The translations under genes and the position numbers were made by a program. 42,824 nt of DNA from Lentisphaeria bacterium (GTDB taxonomy: Bacteria; Verrucomicrobiota; Lentisphaeria; Victivallales; Victivallaceae): NCBI GenBank assembly GCA_017508555.1, contig JAFVYP010000226.1, forward strand, positions 1 to 42,824, in the 5' to 3' direction. Of the stretch, positions 1-7,964 are shown piece by piece. A model generated the notes under the pieces. It ran no database searches, was not told the DNA's origin, and saw only the letters and a list, made by a program, of their open reading frames with translations. Position 1 is the first letter of the stretch. Each line of letters starts with the position of its first letter.

Positions 1-79
1 ATCAAAAAATTCTTCGCCGCAGGGTTCCGCACCGGGGGAGGACATTTGTTGCCTTCAGCAACAAATTTCTTCCCCCGGA

Positions 80-324
80 CCCCCATCTTTCCTGTTGGTT
101 GTGCAAGCTGCTGTGGTGACTCTTTTTATTTTTACGGTTGTTTTGTATCGGTTGGCGTACCCTTGTGCTGCCCTGCGGTATGCAAGTTGTCTTGGCTTCG
201 GCCCCCCATCTTTCCTGTTGGTGGCGCAAGCTGCTGTGGTGACTCTTTAGACTTTTAGGGTTGTTTTTTTGTTGGTTGGCGTACAGTTGTGCTGCCATGC
301 GGTATGCTGATTGTTTTGGCTTCG
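80..324. repeat. Tandem duplication of a module of about 122 bp
   Basis: Unit 1 is about 80-202 and unit 2 about 203-324. Both begin with CCCCCATCTTTCCTGTTGGT and both contain CAAGCTGCTGTGGTGACTCT, then GTTGGCGTAC and GCGGTATGC, and end in TTGGCTTCG. A third single copy lies at about 4811-4932. The units differ by scattered substitutions and small indels, so this is an old duplication rather than an assembly artefact. Confidence 0.8.
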
Positions 325-515
325 ATTGTTATACTCTTTGGCTCACTCCCCCCAGTAACTACCGCTAAAGCCTATCTCTGCGGCGCACCAAGCGTCGGAC
401 CTGTCCGACTTGTCCGACAAGTCCGACACAAGCGCCGCCCCTGCGCAGACTGCGCGCCAACGCAGTCATCAAGAGCTTGTACTGCCCAGCGCGTCACACA
501 GACCTGTTTGCAGCT

Positions 516-543
516 CTGTCATGCCCCAACGAGGGCATGACAG
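516..543. other. Hairpin within family A repeat
   Basis: A perfect 11-bp inverted repeat: CTGTCATGCCC at 516-526 pairs with GGGCATGACAG at 533-543 around a 6-nt loop. There is no T-tract, so it is not a standard intrinsic terminator. The same hairpin in a shorter form (TCATGCCC/GGGCATGA) occurs at about 4971-4988 in copy 2, which makes it a structural part of the repeat. Confidence 0.65.
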
Positions 544-651
544 TCATCCCGGTGCCGACGTTCGGCCCCGGTGCCTGATCCTGTCTATGCCATAGAACAT
601 CATTTTTTTATGATATTTGCAAAAAATGCGTGTATATTGTCAAAAATCGCG

Positions 652-680
652 TGGCAAAGAAAAATTTTTCGGCTATATTT
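652..680 (+). promoter_or_regulatory. Possible sigma-70 promoter for the DUF6067-like gene
   Basis: TGGCAA at 652-657 and TATATT at 675-680 are separated by 17 bases, 42 bases before the chosen ATG at 722. The -35 box is poor. The site sits just right of the family A repeat. Confidence 0.3.
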
Positions 681-721
681 TCTTTAGCAGGGAAATTTTT
701 CAACATAAGGAGAAAAGAAAA

Positions 722-3700
722 ATGATGCGTTATTTGTGTATATTATCCCTTTTTTGTACCGGTCTTCTTTTTGGAGCGCCGGAAGATCCCTCGTTGATAT
801 TCGAGGCAGATTTCGATAAATATACGGCTTCTCCGGGGAAAGCTGCGGGTTCAACGGCTGTATCCGGGATCTCGCCTGATCTTTCCTTGCGGATGTTTCC
901 GGGGGCTGCGGGCAAGGGGAATGCAGTCAAGCTCAAAGCGTCGGAACGGATCATTTACAAAGCGCATAAAAATTTCAATTCCCGTCAGGGAACGGTTTCC
1001 TTCTGGCTTGCGCCGCAGGAATGGAATCCGGCCAAAAAAGGATTGAGTGTTTTTTTCAAGACCACCCTTGGTAAATATACGTTTGTCATTTATGAAGAGC
1101 GTCAGTATCAGGTTTTCAGTTTTGTGATCGTTTCCTACAAGCCCAAATACCGTGAGATCGGCAAGGTGCGTCTGGATATGTCCAAGGGGGACTGGAAGCC
1201 GGGCGTCTGGCGCAAGATCGACGCGGTCTGGAATGAGCGGATGATGGCTCTTTACCTTGACGGTTCTCTGGCCAAACCCCGCCGCTGGAACAAAAACCCC
1301 TGTCTTTTTGACAAGGCCATGGATTTCCAGCAGCCCGGACCCGCGACCCCCATGCAGCTGGGCTGGGGAAATAAAAACTGCCAGGATGTGACAGCTTTTG
1401 ATGATTTGAAGATCTATGACCGTGATCTTTCTGCGGATGAGATCAAGTTCAAGTACGAAGAGCGTGTTCCCCGGAGCAGTCTGGCCCGTAATCCGCAGAT
1501 CATGGTGCCGAATGGCAAAGGAGTCCGTCTTGACGGTCAGATTGATGAGGCGGAGTGGCGCGGCAGCTCCTCGCTTGTTCTGCGCAATCCCGGTGCGGGA
1601 GAAAAGGGCAGTTCCCACTCCGGTATCGTCCGGCTGAAAAAAGATCAGACTTATCTTTATCTTGCCGCCGAATTGCAGGGCGGCGAAAAGGCTGACGTCA
1701 CGGGCAATGATATCGTGGATATCTGGCGGGATGACTCCTTTGAATTTCATATTATGACCGCCCGGAAAAAGCGTTATCAGTTCATTCTCAACTCAGCCGG
1801 GGCGCTTTTTGATGCCGTTGTCGATCGGAACGACGGTGTTTATACCCAGAGGCAGCTTAATCCCAAATGGAAATCGGGGGCAAAATATGCCGTCAAAAAG
1901 GGCCGGGGCAAGTGGACTCTTGAAATGCAGATCCCGCGGAAAAATATCGGCGCGGAGGGCAATCGCCTCAAAGTGAATTTTGCTTCGACCCGTTATACGG
2001 ATAGAGGACAATATGTGAACTGGGGAACTGATTGCAAAAAGTTTTATGATGAAACCCGGTTCGGAACGCTGCTGTTCAAAAGTTCAGCGCCTGCGGTGGA
2101 AATGTCCCGCTGCGGCCTGGAGGATGGCGAATTCCGCCTTGAATTGACGCCTGGCGTTTCTGCGCAGCTGGTGACTGCCGACGGCAAGATCATGCCCCGT
2201 CCCTCCGGCAAAAGCTGGCGCGTCGCTCTGCCGGAAGGGGTATATGAATTTTCCGCCCGGGCCAAAGATTTCTTTTACGCTTCACGCATTACGGCCAGCA
2301 AACCTTTTGAGCTGGATTATATCGGCCGTCCCTCTCAAAAAAGAGTGGATGTCCTCATTGATCTTTCCGGTGCAGGTAGCTTGCTCCGGAAGAATATCTC
2401 TGCCGGAAAAGTCCGTTGCAAAGTAGAGCTTGAGGACGGAGATAAAAAAGTCAAAAGCAGCCGTGTTTATGCCGTCAGAAATTTGAAAGGAACGTATCTT
2501 CTGCCTCTGCCTGAAAAACTTGTCAGGGGAACATGGCAGGTGAAGGCCGTCATCATTGAAAACGGCAAAGAGACCCTGAAAGCCGGGAAACGTCTGCGTA
2601 TTCCTGATATGACCCCCTTCAAAGCCAAAGTGGCTGATGACCACACCGTGCCGCCCCCCTGGTTCCCTGTCAAGCAGTTGGGCGCGGGCAAATTCGAGGT
2701 GTGGAACAGGATCTATTCTTTCGGCAAAGGACCTTTCCCGCAGCAGATCACCGTGGGCAAAGAGAAGATGCTTCAGGCGCCGCCGGAATTGTATCTTGCG
2801 GGCAAACCCGTTCTCTGGGAACAGGGAAAGGTTGTCAGCAAATTTGATGACACGATCACTCTTGAGGGCCGCGGTTCCGCGCCGGGACTTGTCTTTTCCT
2901 GGCGTTCCACAGTGGCTTTTGACGGTTTGGTGAGCGTGGAAATACGGATGTCTCCGCGCAGCGGCAAAACAACACTTTCAGATCTCAAACTCAAGTGGCG
3001 TGTCCCTGCTGCTTTTGCCCGTGCCATGCTGGATCCCCAGCTGACGCCCTGGCAGAATAAAGAGAATGAGAAGCACCTCTTCCCCTACGCGCACGGAGAG
3101 GATTTTATGATTTGGACAATGGGGATCAAATACGGCTTCCTCTGGCATCCGGTCTCTCAGGCCAACTGGCGTATTCCGGCGGGCCATAAACAGTTTTCTC
3201 TCAAACGCACCGGAGATCATGTGGATATATCCGCTGATTTCATCACCGTGAAAAGCACCCTTGAGCGTGAGGCTGTTTACAAGATGGTCTTTATGGCCAC
3301 GCCCACCCGCCCGGAACCCGCCAACCGCCGCGATGTCAATGCCGGACATTTTCAGGGAACGATCAAACATGAGTCTTTCCGGGTCCAGTATTATCTGCCC
3401 TCCCGCCGTCCCAGAGACTGCTCCACAGAACCTTGGACCGGATTGACAGCTCTTGATCCTGTCAAATATCAGAGACACATCGACAAGCTCAAGCGCGAAG
3501 GCACACTCTATATGCCCTACTGCCAGCCCATGATGCTTGAATCCATCGACGAAAACTACGATCTGTTTTTCAAGGAGTGGAAACAGATCCCCGGATACTC
3601 CTGCGGACAGGGCATCTCTTTCAAAACAGGAGAACACTATATTCCCGAGTCATGCTGCGGCCATACCGGCGCCGAGGATCTGGGTGTCTGGCGGGCCGAT

Positions 3701-4558
3701 CAGCACTTCAAAGATTTTCCCGATATTCCCGGTATTTATTATGACTGCGCCCAGAGCCGCATGTGCAGCAATGCACTGCACGGATGCGCCGGAACTGATG
3801 CTTTCGGCAAGGTGTATGCCTCTTCCGGCGCTACACGGCACCGTAATTTTTATATCCGCCTTAAACGGGTCATGGCACGGCACGGAAAAGATAAAATGCT
3901 TTATATCCACGCTCACGACCGATTTGTCCCCTTTTCTCACGGACTGGGTGATTTCTACGCCACCGGTGAACAGTATTTTAATGCCATGGTGGTCAATCCA
4001 TTGTATTTTTACGCTGAAAATGTCCCGCAAAAACGTTTCCAGTCCCTCTATTTCACCCCCACCAAGGGAACCGGATTCATCTTTATGACCGCTCATTTTT
4101 ACAATACGGCACACAAGCGGACCAAAGAGGACTGCACCAAACCGGCTTATACTTTCGCTTATATGACCCCATGTCTGCTGCACGATCTGAATATTTCCAG
4201 CCATTATATCCACAATCCATCCCTGGAACCATGGTATGTGATCAAAAATAATCTGAAACTCTCTCAGGCGGAATTTTATGGATACTGGTTTTCTGATGCC
4301 GTTAAGGCTTCGGAAAAAGGCGTTTTTGTCTCCCGTTACACCTGGAAGAAACCCGCCCCCCTGAAACACTTGCTGGTCGTCGGCAATCTGACCAGAAAGG
4401 ATGTGAAAACAGATCTTTCTGTCAACTGGAAGGCATTGAATGTCGATCCCGCCCGGGTCAGCCTGGTGGATATGTGGAGCGGAAAACCGTTGAAATCCCT
4501 TAAAGCGCTTCATGTCGGAAACAACAACTTCCGCTTGATCGGCATTAAACACAAATAG
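722..4558 (+). CDS. Secreted LamG/CBM9-like/DUF6067-like glycoside hydrolase
   Basis: The predicted product is a 1278-residue exported protein, probably acting on polysaccharide or glycan outside the cytoplasm. I chose the ATG at 722 because AAGGAG lies about 10 bases before it and the next residues form a signal peptide (MMRYLCILSLFCTGLLFGA); an upstream in-frame start at 617 would put 35 charged residues ahead of it. Residues about 22-245 look like a concanavalin-type LamG fold (GTVSFWLAP, FDDLKIYDRDLSADEI). Residues about 259-446 resemble a CBM9-like module (VRLDGQIDEAEW, DDSFEFHI). The C-terminal half from about residue 640 resembles the DUF6067 putative TIM-barrel domain frequent in Lentisphaerota. 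Family membership is from recognition only, and I cannot assign catalytic residues or substrate. It stands alone between two repeat copies. Confidence 0.75.
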   Translation: MMRYLCILSLFCTGLLFGAPEDPSLIFEADFDKYTASPGKAAGSTAVSGISPDLSLRMFPGAAGKGNAVKLKASERIIYKAHKNFNSRQGTVSFWLAPQEWNPAKKGLSVFFKTTLGKYTFVIYEERQYQVFSFVIVSYKPKYREIGKVRLDMSKGDWKPGVWRKIDAVWNERMMALYLDGSLAKPRRWNKNPCLFDKAMDFQQPGPATPMQLGWGNKNCQDVTAFDDLKIYDRDLSADEIKFKYEERVPRSSLARNPQIMVPNGKGVRLDGQIDEAEWRGSSSLVLRNPGAGEKGSSHSGIVRLKKDQTYLYLAAELQGGEKADVTGNDIVDIWRDDSFEFHIMTARKKRYQFILNSAGALFDAVVDRNDGVYTQRQLNPKWKSGAKYAVKKGRGKWTLEMQIPRKNIGAEGNRLKVNFASTRYTDRGQYVNWGTDCKKFYDETRFGTLLFKSSAPAVEMSRCGLEDGEFRLELTPGVSAQLVTADGKIMPRPSGKSWRVALPEGVYEFSARAKDFFYASRITASKPFELDYIGRPSQKRVDVLIDLSGAGSLLRKNISAGKVRCKVELEDGDKKVKSSRVYAVRNLKGTYLLPLPEKLVRGTWQVKAVIIENGKETLKAGKRLRIPDMTPFKAKVADDHTVPPPWFPVKQLGAGKFEVWNRIYSFGKGPFPQQITVGKEKMLQAPPELYLAGKPVLWEQGKVVSKFDDTITLEGRGSAPGLVFSWRSTVAFDGLVSVEIRMSPRSGKTTLSDLKLKWRVPAAFARAMLDPQLTPWQNKENEKHLFPYAHGEDFMIWTMGIKYGFLWHPVSQANWRIPAGHKQFSLKRTGDHVDISADFITVKSTLEREAVYKMVFMATPTRPEPANRRDVNAGHFQGTIKHESFRVQYYLPSRRPRDCSTEPWTGLTALDPVKYQRHIDKLKREGTLYMPYCQPMMLESIDENYDLFFKEWKQIPGYSCGQGISFKTGEHYIPESCCGHTGAEDLGVWRADQHFKDFPDIPGIYYDCAQSRMCSNALHGCAGTDAFGKVYASSGATRHRNFYIRLKRVMARHGKDKMLYIHAHDRFVPFSHGLGDFYATGEQYFNAMVVNPLYFYAENVPQKRFQSLYFTPTKGTGFIFMTAHFYNTAHKRTKEDCTKPAYTFAYMTPCLLHDLNISSHYIHNPSLEPWYVIKNNLKLSQAEFYGYWFSDAVKASEKGVFVSRYTWKKPAPLKHLLVVGNLTRKDVKTDLSVNWKALNVDPARVSLVDMWSGKPLKSLKALHVGNNNFRLIGIKHK

Positions 4559-4569
4559 GCTTTCTTTTG

Positions 4570-5020
4570 CAGATCGGCTCCGCGGCTTTGCAGGGGGGCT
4601 TAGCGCCCGCCCCCCTGCACCCCCCGACGCCCGGTGCGACCGGGTGCGGTGGTGTTGCCCGTGGTATGCGGGGCGCGGCGGCAGAAAATTGCGGCGAATT
4701 ATTTTTTGATCTCCCCGCTTTTCTGCGGAAAGATCAAAAAATTCTTCGCCGCAGGGTTCCGCACCGGGGGAGGACATTTGTTGCCTTCAGCAACAAATTT
4801 CTTCCCCCGGACCCCCATCTTTCCTGTTGGTAACGCAAGCTGCGGTGGTGACTCTTTTTATTTTTACGGTTGTTTTGTATCGGTTGGCGTACAGTTGGGC
4901 TGCCCTGCGGTATGCCAGTTTGGTTGGCTCCGGTCGTCATACTCTCTGGTCTGTTTGCCGCTCTGTCATGCCCCAAAAAAGGGCATGAGAGTTATCCCGG
5001 TGCCGACGTTCGGCTGGCAT
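4570..5020. repeat. Family A intergenic repeat, copy 2
   Basis: This fills most of the 565-base gap between the DUF6067-like gene and the aldo/keto reductase. In order it holds a GC-rich hairpin at 4590-4618 (10-bp stem, GCAGGGGGGC/GCCCCCCTGC), a small hairpin at 4630-4644, a long AT-rich hairpin at 4690-4753 (22-bp arms with two mismatches), one copy of the 122-bp module at about 4811-4932, the TCATGCCC hairpin, and the 13-mer GCCGACGTTCGGC at 5002-5014. The stretch 4733-4932 matches 1-202. Frames of 80-134 codons crossing it have no initiation signals and are not called. Confidence 0.8.
4690..4753. other. Long imperfect hairpin in family A repeat
   Basis: The left arm at 4690-4711 (TGCGGCGAA then a T-rich run and GATC) pairs with the right arm at 4732-4753 with 20 of 22 positions complementary. 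A smaller CCGC/GCGG stem can form in the loop. The right arm equals the first 21 bases of the window, so the second copy very probably carries the same hairpin. Confidence 0.65.
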
Positions 5021-5053
5021 CGGCCATCCGGAGCTTGAGCTGTCAAAATGCCC

Positions 5054-5081
5054 TTGACAATGGGGGAATACGGGCTATTTT
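5054..5081 (+). promoter_or_regulatory. Sigma-70-type promoter for aldo/keto reductase
   Basis: A perfect TTGACA at 5054-5059 is followed after 16 bases by TATTTT at 5076-5081, about 42 bases before the ATG at 5124. It lies directly right of family A copy 2. Confidence 0.55.
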
Positions 5082-5123
5082 ATAAGAAAAGAACGTGATT
5101 TTTTGACAAGGAGAAGTTGTACC

Positions 5124-6272
5124 ATGCTTTACAATGATGTTTGCGGAGAGCGTCTTTCTGCGCTGGGATTGGGGATGATGCGTCTGCCCTGTACGGATGA
5201 AAAGATGCTTGTCATCGACGAGGCGAAGACTTGTGAAATGATTGATTTTGCCATTGAAAACGGCGTCAATTATTTTGACAATGCCTGGATTTATCACGGG
5301 GGCAACTCCGAGCGGATCGCGGGGAAATATCTGCGGCGTCATAAGAGAGAGGACTTCAAACTTGCCACAAAATTTCCCGGAATGTTGCCGGAGGCCATCG
5401 GCAATGCCCGGGGAATCTTTGAGACGCAGATGGAAAAATGCGCCTGCGGTTTTTTTGATTTTTATCTGCTCCACAATGTCAATGAGAATAATATAGAGTA
5501 TTATCTGGACGATGAAAAATACCATATCGTTTCCTATTTCCGCGAGCAGCAGAAAAAAGGTTTGATCCGTCATTTGGGATTTTCGTGTCACAGTTCCCCG
5601 GAAACCCTGGCGCGTTTTCTTGAGCGCTACGGGGATATAATGGAATTCGGGCAGCTTCAGCTCAATTATCTGGACTGGCATCTACAGGAGGCCTGTGAAA
5701 AAGCTGCGCTGCTTGATAAATACAATATCCCTGTCTGGATCATGGAGCCTCTACGGGGCGGACGGCTGGCCAATCCGCCGGAGGAGATGAAAAGCTGTTT
5801 GAAGTCTGTGCGCCCGGGAACAGGGTATGTGGAACTGGCTTTCCGTTTTCTGCAGTCCCTTCCCAATGTCAAGATGGTTCTTTCCGGCATGGGGAATATG
5901 GAGCAGCTCAAAGAAAACATCCGTATTTTTTCGGAAAACAGGGCGCTGACGGAAAAAGAGTTTTCCCAACTGCTGAAGATCGCCGATGGATACACTGCTC
6001 AGATGGGGGTTCCCTGTACCGGCTGCCGTTACTGTGTGGAAAAATGTCCTCAGAAACTGGATATCCCCAAATTGCTTACCCAGTACAATGAACAGAAGGT
6101 GAGCAACGGCAGCTGGATCGCCAGGATGGTCATCGGCAAACTGCCTGAAAATGAACGTCCCGGAGCCTGTATCGGCTGCCGGGGATGTGAAAAAGTCTGT
6201 CCGCAGAAGATCAGGATATCAGAAGTGCTGAAGTCCTTTGCGGCGGAGCTAGCGCCGCCTGTATCAGACTGA
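5124..6272 (+). CDS. Aldo/keto reductase with C-terminal double [4Fe-4S] domain
   Basis: A 382-residue cytosolic oxidoreductase of the COG1453 type: a TIM-barrel NADPH-dependent reductase fused to a bacterial ferredoxin-like tail. The barrel shows the expected catalytic positions (FDNAWIYHGG with Asp and Tyr, LATKFPG with Lys, FYLLHNVNE with His). Two cysteine clusters follow: C298-x2-C301-x2-C304-x3-C308 and C349-x2-C352-x2-C355-x3-C359, each CxxCxxCxxxCP, as for two [4Fe-4S] centres. The ATG at 5124 has AAGGAG about 8 bases upstream; the in-frame TTG at 5103 overlaps that site and is rejected. The 3' end overlaps the convergent MBL-fold gene by 9 bases. The substrate is unknown. Confidence 0.9.
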   Translation: MLYNDVCGERLSALGLGMMRLPCTDEKMLVIDEAKTCEMIDFAIENGVNYFDNAWIYHGGNSERIAGKYLRRHKREDFKLATKFPGMLPEAIGNARGIFETQMEKCACGFFDFYLLHNVNENNIEYYLDDEKYHIVSYFREQQKKGLIRHLGFSCHSSPETLARFLERYGDIMEFGQLQLNYLDWHLQEACEKAALLDKYNIPVWIMEPLRGGRLANPPEEMKSCLKSVRPGTGYVELAFRFLQSLPNVKMVLSGMGNMEQLKENIRIFSENRALTEKEFSQLLKIADGYTAQMGVPCTGCRYCVEKCPQKLDIPKLLTQYNEQKVSNGSWIARMVIGKLPENERPGACIGCRGCEKVCPQKIRISEVLKSFAAELAPPVSD

Positions 6273-6974
6273 ATATTCCATGCCGTCATAAGCGGCTGTT
6301 ACGGGGAAGGGGAGTTCCGGCAGTGTCAGGACTCCCTCTTTTTCGTAACGGGGGCCGATGTGGGTGAAGATCATCTGTTTCAGCGGCAGAGACTGCAATT
6401 TTTCTTCAAAGCAGGAACAGGCGGCATGGGTAAGTTCCGAGATGCAGAGATCGGCTTCCTGTGCAGCATGAACGGGGAAATCTGAAATATCCGCTTTCAG
6501 GTCACCGGTATAGAGGATCTTTTTATTTTCTCCGCAGATCAGGTAGGCGAAACTGCGTTTGAAATGTTTTGTGGCAACTGCCCGGATCTCAAGGTTGCTG
6601 TCTTTGAAGATCACACCTTCAGAGACCGTGTTGTAAAATACCGGAGCATTTTTTGCAGGAGGATAAGCCAGACAGAGCAGATCGTGTACCGCCTTTTCAG
6701 CCTGTTCTTCGGGCAGAAAACAGTGGATGTCCTGCTGATGTTTGGCTTTGTGTTTGAGCAGAAAAAGAAGATCTCCCCAGTGATCCAGATGCATGTGGCT
6801 GATAAAGATGTGAGAGAGCCGGCTGAAATCAAAGCCTCTGCGGACAAGCAGAGAGGTGACGGGAGCGCCGCAGTCGAAGAGATAACCGGCTGTGCCGCAT
6901 TCAAGCAGGATCGCTGAACAGAACCTGTCAGGAGCGGGATCTCCGTGGGAGGTTCCGAGAAATGTCAGTTTCAT
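6264..6974 (-). CDS. MBL-fold metallo-hydrolase, RNase Z/PhnP-like
   Basis: A 236-residue protein of the metallo-beta-lactamase superfamily. The N-terminus (MKLTFLGTSHGDP) is typical of the RNase Z/PhnP-like group. The zinc-binding HxHxDH motif is H60-M-H62-L-D64-H65, with further likely ligands H137 (ATKHF), D158 (YTGD) and H205 (FTHIG). It lacks the length and the exosite arm of a canonical tRNase Z, so a phosphodiesterase or a small-molecule hydrolase is more likely than tRNA processing. AAGGAAG lies about 10 bases upstream of the ATG. It is divergent from the HAD phosphatase gene and convergent with the reductase. The substrate cannot be told from sequence. Confidence 0.85.
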   Translation of the reverse strand: MKLTFLGTSHGDPAPDRFCSAILLECGTAGYLFDCGAPVTSLLVRRGFDFSRLSHIFISHMHLDHWGDLLFLLKHKAKHQQDIHCFLPEEQAEKAVHDLLCLAYPPAKNAPVFYNTVSEGVIFKDSNLEIRAVATKHFKRSFAYLICGENKKILYTGDLKADISDFPVHAAQEADLCISELTHAACSCFEEKLQSLPLKQMIFTHIGPRYEKEGVLTLPELPFPVTAAYDGMEYSV

Positions 6975-7012
6975 GGAAAATACTTCCTTTGATATGATTT
7001 TTTATTCCGTAT

Positions 7013-7041
7013 AATATATACAGCCTTTGAAGAAAAATCAA
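7013..7041 (-). promoter_or_regulatory. Possible promoter for MBL-fold gene
   Basis: On the - strand, TTGATT (7036-7041) and TATATT (7013-7018) are 17 bases apart, 39 bases before the ATG at 6974. Confidence 0.4.
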
Positions 7042-7145
7042 AAAATATGCACACGTCTGTGTGAAAAAAAACAGTTCTTTAATCAAATCAATAAGTTGTG
7101 ACTTTTTTTTCTGTGCATGAATGGCTTTCTTTGAAGGGACGCGGT

Positions 7146-7174
7146 TTGACAAGGGGAAAATCGGGATGTAAATT
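7146..7174 (+). promoter_or_regulatory. Promoter for HAD phosphatase
   Basis: A perfect TTGACA at 7146-7151 is followed after 17 bases by TAAATT at 7169-7174. The predicted leader is about 20 bases, which agrees with the start at 7201. Confidence 0.5.
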
Positions 7175-7200
7175 ATAGAAAATTTCTGAGGATGGATGCT

Positions 7201-7845
7201 ATGATGAAAAAACTTGTTATGTTCGATCTGGACGGAACGCTGATCGACTCCGTGGGAGGCATTGCCAACTCTGTCAACGAAACGCGGAAAAAATACGGAT
7301 TTGCCCCGCTGCCGGAAAAGGTGATCGAAAGTTATACCGGGGACGGCGCTCGGTTGCTGCTTGAACGCTCCTTCGCGGGAGAAGAGCTTCCCTGTTCTGT
7401 GGAGGAGGCCGTTAAAACGATGGTGGGCATTTATGCCGCCAATCCGCTGGTGAACACGGGGCTTTATCCGCAGGTGGCAGAGGGGCTCAGAAAGCTCAAA
7501 GACGCCGGATATCTTCTGGCTGTCGTCAGCAACAAACCCGGAGAGGTCAGCGACAGGATCCTGGCCGGTCTGGGCATACGGGATCTGTTTTGTGAAAATA
7601 TCGGCGGCGGCGCATTTCCTCTCAAGCCCGCGCCGGATGCGCTGCTTTACCTGATGGAAAAATACGGCGTTGCCAAAGAAAATGCCTGGATGGCCGGAGA
7701 CAATCATACGGATATCAATGCGGCCCAAGCGGCCGGTATCCGCAGTATTTTCTGCCGTTACGGCTTCGGTGTTCTGAACGATGCCGTTCCCGGATTTTCT
7801 GTGGATACTTTCGGGGAACTGACGGAGCTGATCCTGAGCGCGTAG
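7201..7845 (+). CDS. HAD-family phosphatase, phosphoglycolate phosphatase-like
   Basis: A 214-residue HAD hydrolase, a cytosolic phosphomonoesterase. All four HAD motifs are visible: the nucleophile motif MFDLDGTLIDS (D9, D11), motif II VVSNKP, motif III lysine in LKPAPD, and motif IV MAGDNHTDINAA. An alpha-helical cap of the C1 type lies between motifs I and II, as in Gph. I prefer the ATG at 7201 because GAGGATGG at 7188-7195 is then suitably spaced; the in-frame ATG at 7192 would lie within that site. Phosphoglycolate is the likeliest substrate by similarity, but HAD specificity is hard to predict and there is no pathway neighbour. A strong intrinsic terminator follows. Confidence 0.85.
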   Translation: MMKKLVMFDLDGTLIDSVGGIANSVNETRKKYGFAPLPEKVIESYTGDGARLLLERSFAGEELPCSVEEAVKTMVGIYAANPLVNTGLYPQVAEGLRKLKDAGYLLAVVSNKPGEVSDRILAGLGIRDLFCENIGGGAFPLKPAPDALLYLMEKYGVAKENAWMAGDNHTDINAAQAAGIRSIFCRYGFGVLNDAVPGFSVDTFGELTELILSA

Positions 7846-7863
7846 CTTTCCATGATCTGTGCA

Positions 7864-7906
7864 GAAAAAAAGTCAAATCTTCCCGCCGGGGAGGTTTGAC
7901 TTTTTT
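7864..7906. terminator. Bidirectional intrinsic terminator after HAD gene
   Basis: The 14-base arms 7871-7884 and 7888-7901 pair fully with two G-U pairs around a 3-base loop. An A-run precedes and a run of six T follows (7901-7906), so it can act on both strands. Confidence 0.75.
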
Positions 7907-7964
7907 GTTTGGGATTGTATCTTATAAAAAACGGATATAACACTAACTGAAAGAGTATTGATCT

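Larger units (their letters stand above)
1..575. repeat. Family A intergenic repeat, copy 1 (cut by window edge)
   Basis: This non-coding stretch is near-identical over its first 200 bases to positions 4733-4932, and matches again at 502-570 versus 4959-5018. Position 1 corresponds to 4733, which is the right arm of a long hairpin in copy 2, so the left part of this copy lies outside the window. It holds a tandem duplication of a module of about 122 bp, short GTCCGAC-type repeats at 394-427, a 15-mer at 451-465 that recurs at 13963-13977, and an 11-bp hairpin at 516-543. Open frames across it (for example 98 codons on the - strand) have no ribosome site and follow from repeat identity, so I do not call genes. 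Confidence 0.8.

Noticed and set aside
2-298. - strand frame also similar to one at 4734-4976
   Set aside because: The shared peptide follows from DNA identity of family A repeats. There is no ribosome site, and the surrounding DNA is hairpin-rich.
391-430. Short direct repeats as a CRISPR remnant or attachment site
   Set aside because: Units are only 7-10 bases, with no spacers, and there is no integrase or cas gene.
617-721. Upstream start for the DUF6067-like protein
   Set aside because: It would place 35 mostly charged residues before a clear signal peptide, while AAGGAG fits the ATG at 722.
3650-4777. 375-codon - strand frame at the end of the DUF6067-like gene
   Set aside because: It is antisense to conserved-looking hydrolase sequence and runs into a repeat; no initiation site.
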